Positions 33,801 to 43,300 of a stretch of 64,000 bases of DNA are shown in pieces (position 1 is the stretch's first letter; each line of letters opens with the position of its first letter). Source of the DNA: Rhea pennata (lineage: Eukaryota > Chordata > Aves > Rheiformes > Rheidae); NCBI RefSeq assembly GCF_028389875.1, contig NC_084687.1, positions 1,576,611 through 1,640,610 of the forward strand, given 5' to 3'. Position numbers and translations under genes: made by a program. Below the pieces are notes generated by a model. The model was not told where the DNA came from, searched no databases, and saw nothing but the letters and a program-made list of their open reading frames with translations.

Positions 33801-36800
33801 TGGGACAGCACAGAGCACAGGAGACCATGTAGTTTCACCATCATTCACAAGGCAGTAGCTCCTACAACCAGGACTCAACACTCATCTCTTCTACAGCTAC
33901 TTACCTTGGGCCAACTTCAGCAGAAACAATGTCCCCAACAGCCAGAGCGATCAGGTAGGAGGGGATTGGCTGGGACATCTTAAAGATGAAGGTGTTATCC
34001 TTCTCCTGTTTCTCCCAGGTGGTGGCACTCATCACAGCTGTGAAACCTTCAGGGACCTAGGAATGTAGGTAAGAGTCTCTATCAGGTCTGTAATGTGCAA
34101 GGAGATTTTAGCTAACCCAACTGGGGTGGTACAGTGTGTCCTTCTGGAGCCCACTTCAGGCCAGCCAAGCTGCTTGCAAATGTTTCTTAAACATTGCAGT
34201 GTTTGGGATATAGCAAAAGTGGTCAGACTTCTCCGAGTGGCAACACAGAGGCACGGGGCATCCCCCTCCGGATTAGCACCAAACACAACCATGTCACAGC
34301 ACAGTGAATTTGTCCAGGGCCTGCCAAACCTATCTGCATGAGTTTTACTGTGCTCAGCCACCACCTGATGCCACACACACTCAAACCCTTCCATGTTACA
34401 GCCAGTCAGCCCTTCTCCGTACAGTCAGCCCACAGCTCTGACACTGCCAGATTTTAAGGGCCCGGGGTAGAGCAGTGAAGAACAGAGCATTGACTCTGGA
34501 TTGCAGCTGTGTCCCCAACTCCCAGGACAGCCACAGAGGTTGGGGGCACTCAGCACTTCATTAACTCAGGCTCAAACATCTGCCTAGTATAACACAGTGA
34601 GGATGTAACACTCCAGAGTCACTTGAGCAGTCTTATAGGGTTGGCCTTTGCCAGAAGACAAGCAAAGAGCTAGAGAATGGCTGGAATTAAAGATGTAAGA
34701 TGATGAAAGGATGAAGGATGTAAATTCTTCAGAAACTGCTTCTCGTGCCATTGCTTATGCAAGAACTTACTTTCCCGGTTTGTCAGTCCAAAGCTAACTC
34801 TGCACTTGATCCTCTAGCCTGTGCTGAGTAAGACAGATGACTTCTCTGTAGCTCTCAGTTGGGCTCGCTGGATTTTGCCTTATAAGACAGGGAAACTAAG
34901 CTGGTCTCTTCCCTTCCAAGAGCTGAGCCCCAAAAGGGTCCCAGAGAACAAGATTTCCTTCATGCAGACCATCATGTCAGAGTTTTACAGTAGCTGAACC
35001 CTGCGCTCACTCTTCAGGAGGGAGCTTTGCTGACTTGAGGGAAGAAGTCAGAGCAAAAGACATAACAGACTCCCACATCATCAGCCTATGCCTTTCTGTG
35101 AGAGGTCAGCCCTGGCCTGCTGTCACACCTGAAAGCAGCATCCCTAGCCTGTGGCAGACGGGCACAACGTGAATGCACGGTAACAGTCCATCTGCAGCAC
35201 TGCTGATGCCACTGGGTGGCTGCACATGGAGGGGACAGACAGAAACTCCACAGCCAGACACACTACCTTATCACCAACATATCTCCCTGCTGCTCAATTA
35301 CCTGCCTGCTCTCTACCATCCCACAAACCAGGAATCAGGCTTCCTGTAAGTGGCACCTCTGCGGCAACACAAGGGACTTGCCAAGAAAGCAGGTGACCTG
35401 TCCTTATCTCATCGCAATTCCTCCAGCATAGAGAAGACAGCCGAGCAGGCAGGCTGAGAGTAAACGCTGCACAGAACACACCAAGCAGCAAACAGCTGAG
35501 ACTCATCAGCTTCTTTCTGTCGTGATCAAAAGACAGGAGGAATATTTTTGAGGTACCTTCTCCCCCTTCCCCTAAAAAAAGGAAGTAGGTTGTCCACACT
35601 AGGAGATCCACAGCAACTCTGAATGAATGAAACCGTTACCCCTTGAGAGGCATTGCATGAAATCCCAGAACCCCAATGGGAAGAGAAATCAGGATTTCTG
35701 TTTATGTTAAACAACACCTGAGGACCAATAACTGGTTCTCAGTTTCCACATCATTAGTCAGTGACTCTCAGGGTTCTGGAAGCCTGGCATCGCCCTACAA
35801 AACCATCAGGACATGGCATCTCCCTGTGTCACCATCCTCAGTTACTAAAGCCGTACCTGAACTTCAGCTCAGAACCTAGATCTTCAAAGTCATCCTCAAG
35901 CTTCTCCACGTGCCAAAAATAAAAAAGCATCCTGCTACCTCTGAGGTAAAACTGGGTTTGCTGTCACGGTTATTTAGAAGACACATGCATCAATATGAGG
36001 AGACCAGGCAGAAGTTTAAAACCAACCATGTTAATTCCAATTGCCAAGTGATATCTTTGGTTCAAGTACCAAACATTTCAGCAACCTCCCACGTTGAAGC
36101 AAAAAACTTTCAATGCAACACCCTGCATGCCTTGCGTGTGCATCCTCTTTCCAGTGATTACACAAACCAGCATCCATCACACATAGTTGGGAAGGATGGG
36201 GGAATCGGGAGAGAAGCTTTTCATCCACTTATCTTTAAAAACAGAATCAAACCCAAATATTTTCTAGTGTCTTCTTCGCTTGGGGCCCTTAGCAGAGTAT
36301 CATTTCAAGTATGTGGCCATAACTCCGTACAGGAATAAAAGTCTGGGCAGTGTCTTTGAATCAAGAAGCAACACCCAAACGTTTCAGTGTGTCCAGTGTG
36401 TACTGTGACAGACCTGGCAGCTTCCTGCTTTCCCTTTTAAAGATGTTAAAACCAGGACAAACTTGATGAGGTTTTTGCTCTTGATAAACTCACAGAGGTG
36501 GCTGAATTTGTACCCACATGTCTTTCTCGGGGTACTGCTTACCTTCACTGTGGCTGAATATGTACATTTAACTGCTGGAGTGTCAAAGCCAGGGAAAAAG
36601 GATCTATTCAGGACGGCCTGGCCTTGAGTGTACAAATAGGGCTTCTGCTTCCCTGCTGTCTGCTCGGGAGTGAGCCAACACACCTGACGAGAGACAAGAG
36701 ACAGCTTTGTGTGAGGGTGGGAGACTTTACCTGAATCCTTGCAGAATAGGTGCTCTTTGCTGCTGGAGTGTGAAAGCCAGGGAAAAAGGACCTGTTGAGC

Positions 36801-38920
36801 ACAGGAAAGCCAGAAGTATAAAGGAAAGGCTTCTCCTTCTGGGCAGTTTGGAAAGAGTCCAGCCAGGACATCTGCAGCACAGGCAGAATAAGGAGAACAA
36901 TCAATAAAGTCATATGAGACAGTGAGATTTAACTCAGTTACCAGAAGCACATATGAAAGTTGAAGGACAGCTCAATACCCAAGCTGTTTCCCTCTGGAAA
37001 AGAAACATGAATCACCTGAAAAAAACAGGGTGCGCTGCCCTCCGACAGACAACCGGGCACAAAGGCACCTTTCTCGACACTTCCCAGGTGGGCTCTGCAG
37101 ATGGGACAGTCCAGGTCCCAGACAGCAGAGTCACTGTTCTAGATGAAAAAATGCCCTCGTGTTGGCAGAACATGCTTAACCCCAGAGTGATGCCGCTCTA
37201 GCTCCGCTGACGTATTTCAACCAGAGCCGCCTGATTTTTCCTGGAGAAATTCACCTTGCTAACTTACAGGCAACTTTGGACTGATGAAGCCTGCCCTTTG
37301 GAGAACAGCCTACACCAAGGCCTTGTCTACAATAAAAAGATTGCTAGCTTAGCAATATCCACATAGAGGCCTTGGATACATGCGACTTATCGCTACTCAA
37401 TAAGATATGTCAGCAAAGATTTTTTTTTTTGCATGTACAGCTGTATCAGTGCTGAGTCAGGACCAGCACTTGTACACCAGCAGCGATAAAACTCAAACTG
37501 CGAACACAAACAGCCACAACTGGCAAGTTTTCAGCACAACGTGCAAGTGGCTGCAGCAACTATTTGAAAATCAGAGTAAGCACTAAGCCTGGAAAAAGAA
37601 GGTGTTTAGGGCTCAACTCTTGAGGTCACCTGTCTCATCAGGAAGCTCAAATTTGGAGCAGGGTGGCAAAGATCACATCTGCCTCAAAGCAGCCTGCAAT
37701 CTTCAGCTCTTGTGATAAGTCACAGGACCAAATGCCAGTGGTCAAAGCGGTCAGTTGCTTCTCTAAACTGCAGGTTTAGAGGCCTGCCCCGGTTTCGGTC
37801 ACGCTCCACTGGGCTTGCGCTGCCTCAGGAGTTTTGCTTCCCCTCAGAAAACGCGGCAGGAGGAAAGACACGGGAAGCACAGAGTGAAGCAGCCCTGCGC
37901 CTCTCTCCCTGCAGCCAGGGAACGGCTCCTAGCCGGCTCCCAGAGACGGACAGACGCTCCACCACCGCTCTCCCTCCCTCGACGGCGCCGCGAGACCGAA
38001 CCGCTGAAACAAGACCGGGAAGGACAAGGACCGAGGCCGGGCAGCCGCCAGGACGCGCTCCGACTGGGGCCGCCCTCGAGTGCGCTCAGACACAGCCGTT
38101 GCGGGTCCCACAGCGGCGTGGCAGCGGGGTCGGAGACGGGGACCGGGACCAGCTCCGGCGCTCCCCAGAGAGAGACCGGGAAGCCCCGGTACATGGCTGC
38201 CACCAGCCCGACCACTGCCCCCTCGGCCGGCTGCCCCGCCCCCGCTGCCCTCTCGCCGATGCCCCGCCCCCTCCTCTGATGCCCCGCCCCCTCGGCCGCT
38301 GCCCCGGCCCCGCTGTCCTATCGCCTGATGCCCCGCCCCCTCCTCTGATGCCCCGCCCCTCGGCCGCTGCCCCCTCGCCTGATGCCCCGCCCCCTCGGCC
38401 GCTGCCCCGGCCCCGCTGTCCTATCGCCTGATGCCCCGCCCCCTCCTCTGATGCCCCACCCCCTCGACCGGTGCCTCCGCCCCCCCCCGCCCTCAGCCAC
38501 TGCCCCCCTCTGGCCCTGCCCCCGGTTCCCGCCGCCGCCGCCGCTCACCCCGGGCCCCTCGCCCGCCTCGTAGTCGACCTCGACGGCGAGGAGCTGCCCA
38601 CCGCGCAGGGGCTCGGGCAGGGCGATGTGGAGCGCGGAGCCGTAGCTGGCGAAGGGGCGGCTCTCGAAGGGCAGCGGGCGCGGGTCGGCGCCGGCGGGCG
38701 GCAGCAGCGCGGCGCGCCGCACGGCCAGGCTGGGGTGCGCGTCCAGCACCAGGGCGGCGGCGCCGTCGCGCGCGCAGCGCAGCTCCAGCCGCGCCGCGCC
38801 ACGCAGCCGCCCCGCGCCCGCCGCCGCGAAAGCCACGCGCAGCGCCAGGTGCACGTGCCGCAGCTCGAAGGAGTCCGCGCTGCACGCGGAGGCCGCGTCC
38901 CGCGCCGCCGCCGCCGCCAT
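27676..38920 (-). CDS. RNPEP: RNPEP, aminopeptidase B, complete (11 coding exons, join)
   Basis: Aminopeptidase B is a secreted or vesicular M1 zinc exopeptidase. It removes N-terminal Arg/Lys, for example in prohormone maturation. Exons in transcript order: 38920-38549, 36683-36543, 34056-33905, 32945-32829, 32703-32468, 31618-31505, 30873-30761, 30271-30163, 29302-29078, 28444-28302, 27840-27676. All phases join, giving 628 residues (human 650; the difference is mostly the N-terminus). Seen: exopeptidase motif GGMEN (274-278), zinc motif HEISH (301-305), third ligand Glu324 in LNEG, catalytic Tyr390 in PYEKG, and a C-terminal helical domain from about 450. The start ATG has G at -3 and +4. 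An alternative second exon (36871-36731) is described separately. It is distinguished from LTA4H and RNPEPL1 by close identity to human RNPEP throughout. Head-to-head with NAV1 across a CpG island. Confidence 0.96.
28302..28444 (-). CDS. RNPEP: RNPEP exon 10
   Basis: 143 nt, phase 1 in and 0 out. It reads [38 protein letters not shown] and KVKDFLHSQ. It is part of the C-terminal armadillo-like helical domain. L-R-L-R-W matches the family's basic C-terminal patch. Donor CAG|GTTGGT. Confidence 0.95.
28822..28840. repeat. Poly-C run
   Basis: About 18 C in a row between RNPEP exons 9 and 10. It is simple sequence that can form a G-quadruplex on the minus (transcribed RNA) strand. Confidence 0.85.
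29078..29302 (-). CDS. RNPEP: RNPEP exon 9
   Basis: 225 nt, phase 1/1. It reads [57 protein letters not shown] and [17 protein letters not shown]. It opens the C-terminal domain and is near-identical to human. Acceptor TCCTTCCTCACTGCAG, donor AAG|GTAAGG. Confidence 0.96.
30163..30271 (-). CDS. RNPEP: RNPEP exon 8
   Basis: 109 nt, phase 0 in and 1 out. It reads [19 protein letters not shown], then [17 protein letters not shown]. Human has AYVHEFKFRSILADDFLDF. It is the end of the catalytic domain. Donor CCAG|GTCAGC. Confidence 0.95.
30761..30873 (-). CDS. RNPEP: RNPEP exon 7 (catalytic Tyr)
   Basis: 113 nt, phase 1 in and 0 out. It reads [37 protein letters not shown]. The Tyr of P-Y-E-K-G (Tyr390) corresponds to catalytic Tyr383 of LTA4H. 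Acceptor GGCCTGCCAG, donor CAG|GTAGGT. Confidence 0.96.
31505..31618 (-). CDS. RNPEP: RNPEP exon 6
   Basis: 114 nt, phase 1/1. It reads [37 protein letters not shown]. The donor CAG|GTTTGT is non-consensus at +3 and +4. The joined frame G-V-N-P-D-D matches human G-V-D-P-D-D, so it is the right junction. Confidence 0.94.
31909..32030 (-). mobile_element. Short CR1 3' end in RNPEP intron 5
   Basis: Begins on the plus strand with the reversed terminal repeat (TTCACAGAATCACAGAATGG), then TTGAGGTTGGAAGGGACCTC and CTGGAGATCATCTAGTCCAA. This is a classic avian CR1 3' terminus, 5'-truncated to roughly 120 nt. The well-preserved sequence suggests a younger copy than that at 825. The inner end is approximate. 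Confidence 0.93.
32468..32703 (-). CDS. RNPEP: RNPEP exon 5 (zinc site)
   Basis: 236 nt, phase 2 in and 1 out. It carries G-G-M-E-N (substrate N-terminus recognition), H-E-I-S-H (two zinc ligands and the general base) and Glu324 in W-L-N-E-G-F-T, 19 residues after the second zinc-binding His. All catalytic residues are intact. The sequence is almost identical to human from [14 protein letters not shown] to MYAQRRIST. Confidence 0.97.
32829..32945 (-). CDS. RNPEP: RNPEP exon 4
   Basis: 117 nt, phase 2/2. It reads [19 protein letters not shown], then [19 protein letters not shown]. Human has [19 protein letters not shown]. Acceptor GGTCTCCGCAG, donor GCAG|GTATGG. Confidence 0.96.
33905..34056 (-). 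CDS. RNPEP: RNPEP exon 3
   Basis: 152 nt, phase 0 in and 2 out. It reads [38 protein letters not shown] and [12 protein letters not shown]. It is the end of the N-terminal beta-saddle domain and joins in phase to either version of exon 2. Acceptor CATTCCTAG, donor AAG|GTAAGT. Confidence 0.95.
34057..36542 (-). other. RNPEP intron 2
   Basis: About 2.5 kb with no recognisable coding exon, CR1 copy or RNA gene. Scattered short open frames show no family similarity. Confidence 0.6.
36543..36683 (-). CDS. RNPEP: RNPEP exon 2 (canonical copy, 2a)
   Basis: 141 nt, phase 0/0. It reads [19 protein letters not shown], then [19 protein letters not shown] and KCTYSATVK. Human has VCWLAPEQTAGKKKPFVYT and [19 protein letters not shown], so this is the orthologous exon (residues 125-171). 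Q-G-Q-A aligns with LTA4H Gln134-Ala137, which line the substrate pocket. Acceptor TCTCTTGTCTCTCGTCAG, donor AAG|GTAAGC. Confidence 0.96.
36731..36871 (-). CDS. RNPEP: RNPEP alternative exon 2 (tandem duplicate, 2b)
   Basis: A second exon-2-like unit lies upstream of 2a in transcript order. It is exactly 141 nt, phase 0/0 and has no stop. It reads [19 protein letters not shown], then [19 protein letters not shown] and KSTYSARIQ. It shares 30 of 47 residues with 2a. Its acceptor (CTTATTCTGCCTGTGCTGCAG) and donor (CAG|GTAAAG) are both strong. Only 47 nt separate it from 2a. Differences fall on pocket residues: Q144S, Q146F, A147P and D158H. The intact frame, equal length and good sites argue for a used, mutually exclusive exon rather than debris. 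No transcript evidence is available here. Confidence 0.8.
36951..38258 (-). other. RNPEP intron 1, gene-free part
   Basis: No exon recognised between exon 2b and the GC-box minisatellite. The 5' part (above about 37,900) is CpG-rich and belongs to the promoter island. The rest is ordinary sequence. Confidence 0.55.
38258..38468. repeat. GC-box minisatellite in RNPEP intron 1
   Basis: The word GATGCCCCGCCCCCTC recurs seven times with small changes, starting at 38258, 38278, 38327, 38347, 38381, 38430 and 38450. The 38278, 38327 and 38347 copies repeat 103 nt later, so a 103-bp higher-order unit is present about twice. Each copy contains an SP1/KLF-type GC box. Confidence 0.9.
38549..38920 (-). 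CDS. RNPEP: RNPEP exon 1
   Basis: 372 nt coding, 124 residues. It starts [20 protein letters not shown], then [17 protein letters not shown] and ends [12 protein letters not shown]. Human shows SASNFRAFELLHLHLDLRA and YRVGEGPG at the same places. The open frame runs upstream of this ATG without a stop. This ATG is chosen because it gives family-like length and sits in a good context (G at -3, G at +4). The exon is extremely GC-rich. Donor CCCGG|GGTGAGC region, cut after 38549. Confidence 0.9.
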
Positions 38921-39181
38921 GGCCGCCCGGGGGGGAGGCGGGGCCGCGCGCGCCAGGGGCGGGGCGCCGCACGGGGAGCGGCGGGGGCGGGGCCAGCGCG
39001 GGGGCGGGGCCGGGAGTGGGGCGGGGCGGGAGGGAGTGGGGCAGCCGGGGAGGGCGGATGGGGCAGCACGGGGGAGCGTGCGGAAGGCTGTGGGGCAGGG
39101 CGCAGGGCACGTCGGGGCAAGGTGTGGGGCGGGACGCTGGGCAAAGCGTGGGGCAGCGCCAGGTGCCAGCGCAGCTCTGGG

Positions 39182-39211
39182 GCTCCCCGGGCAGCCTGGG
39201 GGGGGGGGGGG
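39182..39211. repeat. Poly-G run in the CpG island
   Basis: GGGCAGCCTGG followed by about 12 G. Similar G runs occur at 40058-40067 and 40365-40377. They may form G-quadruplexes and are prone to assembly error. Confidence 0.75.
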
Positions 39212-40079
39212 CACAGGCGGGGTCCTGCCCGCCGTGGGGCTCACGGCCGTGCCCCACGCAGGCGCCGGGGCGGGCGGTGTGCTGGCACCTGGGCACGAAC
39301 AGGCCCCGGGTGGCTGCGGCGGGGGTGGCGGGCGCCAGCTCTGGGGCCGTGCGGGTGCCGGCGCCCCCCGCGGAGGCTGGTGCCCGTCCGGAGCGGAAAC
39401 GGGGCCCTTTCGTCCCGCCGCAAACAGCTTGTGGGGCGAGGGGGGGGACCCCGCGGCCGCCTTCCCGCCGGGATGGAGCTGCCGTCGGCTCTTTCCGGGC
39501 GAGCCCTGGAGCCGGGCACCGGAGCGGCTCTCCTGAGAGACACCCGCCAGCGGGGCAACGTCGTCCCGAAGGCGGCCGGATCCGCCTTTGCCCCCCACCA
39601 TCCCGCGGCCGCTCCGCCGGCTCCCCTAAACCTCGCGCCCGGAGGCCTCGCTGCCCGGCTGCCCTTCCCCTTCCTCGCCTGCCGGGGGAGCGAGAGAGGG
39701 AGGCAGCAGCGAGCCCGGAGGTTGGCGGCTGCTGCGGTGGCCTGCGCGACGCCCCCGCCATTGCCGGACGTTTGCCAGGGCCGGGAAGGCGACGGCGGAG
39801 GGAGAGATTTCCTGCCGCTCCGGGCAGCTCGCGGCCGCCGGGATCTCTCCCCCCTCCTCCCCGCCCCTTTCCCTGGGGAGGGGGTGTATGTGGGGGGCTG
39901 TGGGGGGTCCGCGGGGCTCTGGGGCGGCCTCCCGGCACCCGCCATCGGCGTGAGGAGCTGCCGGTTGCCGGAGGGGGCACGGGCCTGCGCGACTCCTCCT
40001 CCTCCTCCTTCCCCGCCGCCGCCGCCGCCGGTCCCAGGGGAGGAGGAGGAGGAGGAAGGGGGGGGGGAAAAGACACTTT

Positions 40080-40225
40080 GTTCAATGTGCTGCTGTTTCC
40101 ATTGTGAAACCGGCTCCGGCTCCGGCGGCGGCTGCGCCAGCTGCTCCCCGGCCCGCGCGGCCCCCGACGCCGGAGCAGCGCCGGATGCGGAGCAGGCGGT
40201 GACCACCGGGCCGTAGCGGTCGGCG
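40080..40225 (+). other. NAV1: Probable 5' UTR exon of the long NAV1 transcript
   Basis: The sequence ends GTCGGCG|GTGAGTGCC, a full donor consensus in CpG-island context, 1.2 kb upstream of the divergent RNPEP start. A TAG at 40214-40216 closes the main open frame just before the donor, so the exon would be non-coding. Its link to the exon at 60729 is inferred from strand and order only. The upstream limit is unknown. Confidence 0.4.
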
Positions 40226-40281
40226 GTGAGTGCCCTGCCGCCGCGTGGCTATCGCTTCCCCCTCTGTTGCGCGGCCGGCGG

Positions 40282-40308
40282 GACGGACGGACGGACGGAC
40301 GGACGGAT
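40282..40308. repeat. (GGAC)n microsatellite
   Basis: About six GGAC/CGGA tetranucleotides directly downstream of the probable NAV1 first exon donor. Confidence 0.9.
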
Positions 40309-43300
40309 AGGGATGCTGGGGGCTGGAGGCGGTCGGAGCATCCCGACGTGGTGGTGATGGTGGTGGGGGGGGGGGGAGGCGAGAGCGCATCGACGCTCGG
40401 GAAACTCGAGCCCGTCCCGGCGTGCCGCGGGGGTTCCCCATGTCTCCGGGGCCGCAGCGGGGTCTGTGTTGGGACAGAGCTCCCGTGTCCGGCTGCCCCC
40501 AGGACGGAGCGCCCCCTCTCCCGGGGTTGGGGGTGGGGGAATCTCCCTGCCCTGCTCAACGGACAGTGCCGGGAAGCTCCAGTTGGGGGTGCGGGAGTGG
40601 AATTTGCCCCTACAAACCTGCGTTTTGGTGCACGGAAAGAATAAAGTGCTGCAGAGCTTTGGGCGCCGGCTTCGCCCCGGGGAATCCCAGCCCTTGGGTA
40701 CCCGGCTGCGCCGTACCGTCTCCAGCTGCTCCCGGCTGGAGCCGTCGCTGTCTGCTGGCGGACGCCCCCGCTGCGGGGGCCGCACGTGCCGCCGCCGGGC
40801 GTGGGGACGGCAGGGACTTCAGCTTCTTCTTAACGCCCTTTAGGTGGGAAACGAAGGCGATGGGGCTGGCGCCCCGCTCCCCGCCTGCAGGGCTTCTCCC
40901 TCCCGGCTGCGCACGGTTTTGCCTTGGGAAGGAGACGCGCAGGGAAGCGGGTGACCTTCCCGAGGCCGCAGGAGCCTGGCCGGGGTGGGGAGAGCATCCC
41001 GCAGGGGCCCAGGTGGCCTTTGGAGAGGGCAGCCTGGCTCCCGAAGGTTTCCGGAAGGTTTTCCGAAGGTTTCTGCCTGCCTTGGCTCTGCACTGCAGCA
41101 AAATTGGGAGATTTCAGTTTGGAGGAAAACTTAGGTGAGGAGACTTTGGTTTGGGTTGCATGCGGGCCATTGCCCCTCGGGCTCTGCTGTTTCTGCAGTG
41201 CGCGAGGCTGGGGGCAAAAATACGGAAATGAAATCCCAAAGCGCGCGCGTGCTCTGGAGCTTTTCTTTTCCTGGATTTCACCTAGGAAAAAACCAGCTGG
41301 GAGGAAAGCCAGAAAGCCGATGTGCTGCTGGGTGTGTCGGCTGCCTGTTCCCGCAGCGCCTCGTCCCTGCCTGGCTCCGGTGCCTGGCTCGGAGCAGGGT
41401 GAGCACCGGGCACCCGCCGCTGCCCGGGGGTGCTGCCTGCGCTCCCCTTGGCCGAGAGCTTCCCCCTTAGCTCCTCGCGCTTTCGCCCACCGGCGCATTC
41501 ATGGGAGAGCTCATTGCAAAGGTAGCAAAGCGTCCCTGGCCCCGCTCGGCGGGACGGGGATGTCGAGAGCCCCCTGTGCCTGCCCGGCTGCGGCGAATGT
41601 GTCCCGGTTTCCGTGCTGGCCACTGTGCAGAGCTTTACCCCCGTTTTTGCAGCTGGGGGAAGTTGAGACGGGAAATCGCAGTGGCTCCAGCTCGGTTGCC
41701 TTGTCCTGGCCCGTCGGCCTGACTCTGGCTGTCTCATCGTGGCGGCTGAGTCATTTTGCAGATGCTGAGTAAGTGCCCGTGCCATGGAGGAGCCAAGAGC
41801 TGCCTGCTCTGCCCGGGCGCCCTAGCCAGCACCCCAGGGTCCCCCCTCTCCCCTCGGCCGGGGCATCGGCCAACTTGGCTGCGAGGTGGGCGACATGCTG
41901 GGCCGCAGCGCCGAGAAACGGGGCATGGCGCAGGGGATCCCCAAATCCCTGTAATTGAGATTACACCCTGCACCGCTGCTCCCCCCCCCCACCTCTGGCT
42001 GCGGTTGCGAGCGGGGCCGGAGCTGGATCCCGCACATCAAGCAGCCAGAGGGATGAAGCCTCCCGTGTGGGATTTGCACCTCCACCTCGGGCTAAGTGGT
42101 TTTCCCCAGCGGGCAGCAGTGGGTTCGACCTGGGATGCCGCGGGGCGAGCAGGCTGGCCTCACTGGCGCTGGCTTATAAATATCTGGCCGAGATGGGATT
42201 TTTTTTTCCAGATGAAAAACTCCCCCCATTGCAGCCCCAGGAACAGGAAAAAGGTGTTTCCGGCTGTGCTTGGGCTACAGCGGGAGGAGCGGCTTGTTGG
42301 GCTCCCCCCCACTGCCTCCCTGGCGGGGCTGATGGGGCTCAATCCGGCTGCTTTTCCGTCACAGCACACTTTTCCTCCCTAAATGCAAGCTGGTCCAGGG
42401 CATCCCGCAGAGGGAGCCCTTTTCTGTCTGTGCCTGAGCTCTTTGCTGCCGGCAGTCCAGCCTGGCCCTTGAGCACTGCTAGACCTCCCTCGGGATGGGG
42501 CGCTGGAGCCCCTGTGGTCTGGGAGCCCCAGGGGTGGCTGCAGCCTAGGTTGAGCCCCTGGATGAGCAGCACCCTCCTATTTCCTGAAGGAATTAGCAGT
42601 GGGGAGAGGCTGGTCTGAAGGGCTGTTGGGCTTTGAGCATCTGGAGCTCTGGACTGTCCCTCGGGGCTGGGAAAGCTCCTTAGCACAGCTCCACAAGAAA
42701 CATGTCCCAAGAGATCCCGGAGGGATCTTCCAAGGAAGAAGGTGGGAGGTGCAGGATTTCCGGAGCAGGGTCCCCTTGCCGTGCCTTTGGTTAGGATGGC
42801 TTGCGTGGGGGTACAGCAGTGGAAAGCAAGGCTTAAGGCATGCAAAGGTTGATTTCCTGCACTAACAGCACGGCTAGCAGCCAGGGGCTGTCGGGGGGCT
42901 GGGTGCTATCTGGATTGTCCCAGCTGGAGCTTCTTTCCCTTCCTCTGAGCTCCTGGCCTGGCTTGGGCATGGCCACAGCACAACGGCGAGCTGGGCAGAG
43001 TTCTCCCTTGCGGTGCAAAGCAGGGTGAGGAGGGGTAGCCACCTGGCTCGAGTGGTAACTGGAGCCACATGGCTCAGTCATCCCAGACCTGGTAGCCATC
43101 TGGCTCGGTCACCCTGTCCAGATCTGTTCTCATGTGCTTGGGCAGTGGCTTAAATTAGCTCCCAGAGGAGTCTGAGAAGCTCCAGCACTGGCGCAGAGTG
43201 AGTGACTGGAGTGCAGCAGGGGGACATCAGCATGGCATGGGGACATCAACATGTCCTCCACGCATGACTTTCTCCGGCACCGCTGGAAGAGCCGTCTCAC

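Larger units (their letters stand above)
37900..40900. promoter_or_regulatory. CpG island, shared RNPEP / NAV1 promoter
   Basis: Very high GC with dense CpG and many GC boxes (GGGGCGGGG near 38940-39020). It covers RNPEP exon 1 (minus strand) and the probable first NAV1 exon (plus strand), so it looks bidirectional. No TATA box is visible. Limits are approximate. Confidence 0.75.

Noticed and set aside
38318-40559. Very long open frames (up to 688 codons) on both strands around 38.3-40.6 kb
   Set aside because: They follow from extreme GC content with few stops. Only the 124-codon part from 38920 to 38549 matches a known protein (RNPEP exon 1).
42170-42195. TATA box and transcription start (GGCTTATAAATATC)
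   Set aside because: A TATA-like word alone. No downstream exon or open frame with similarity. It may equally be part of an enhancer or chance.
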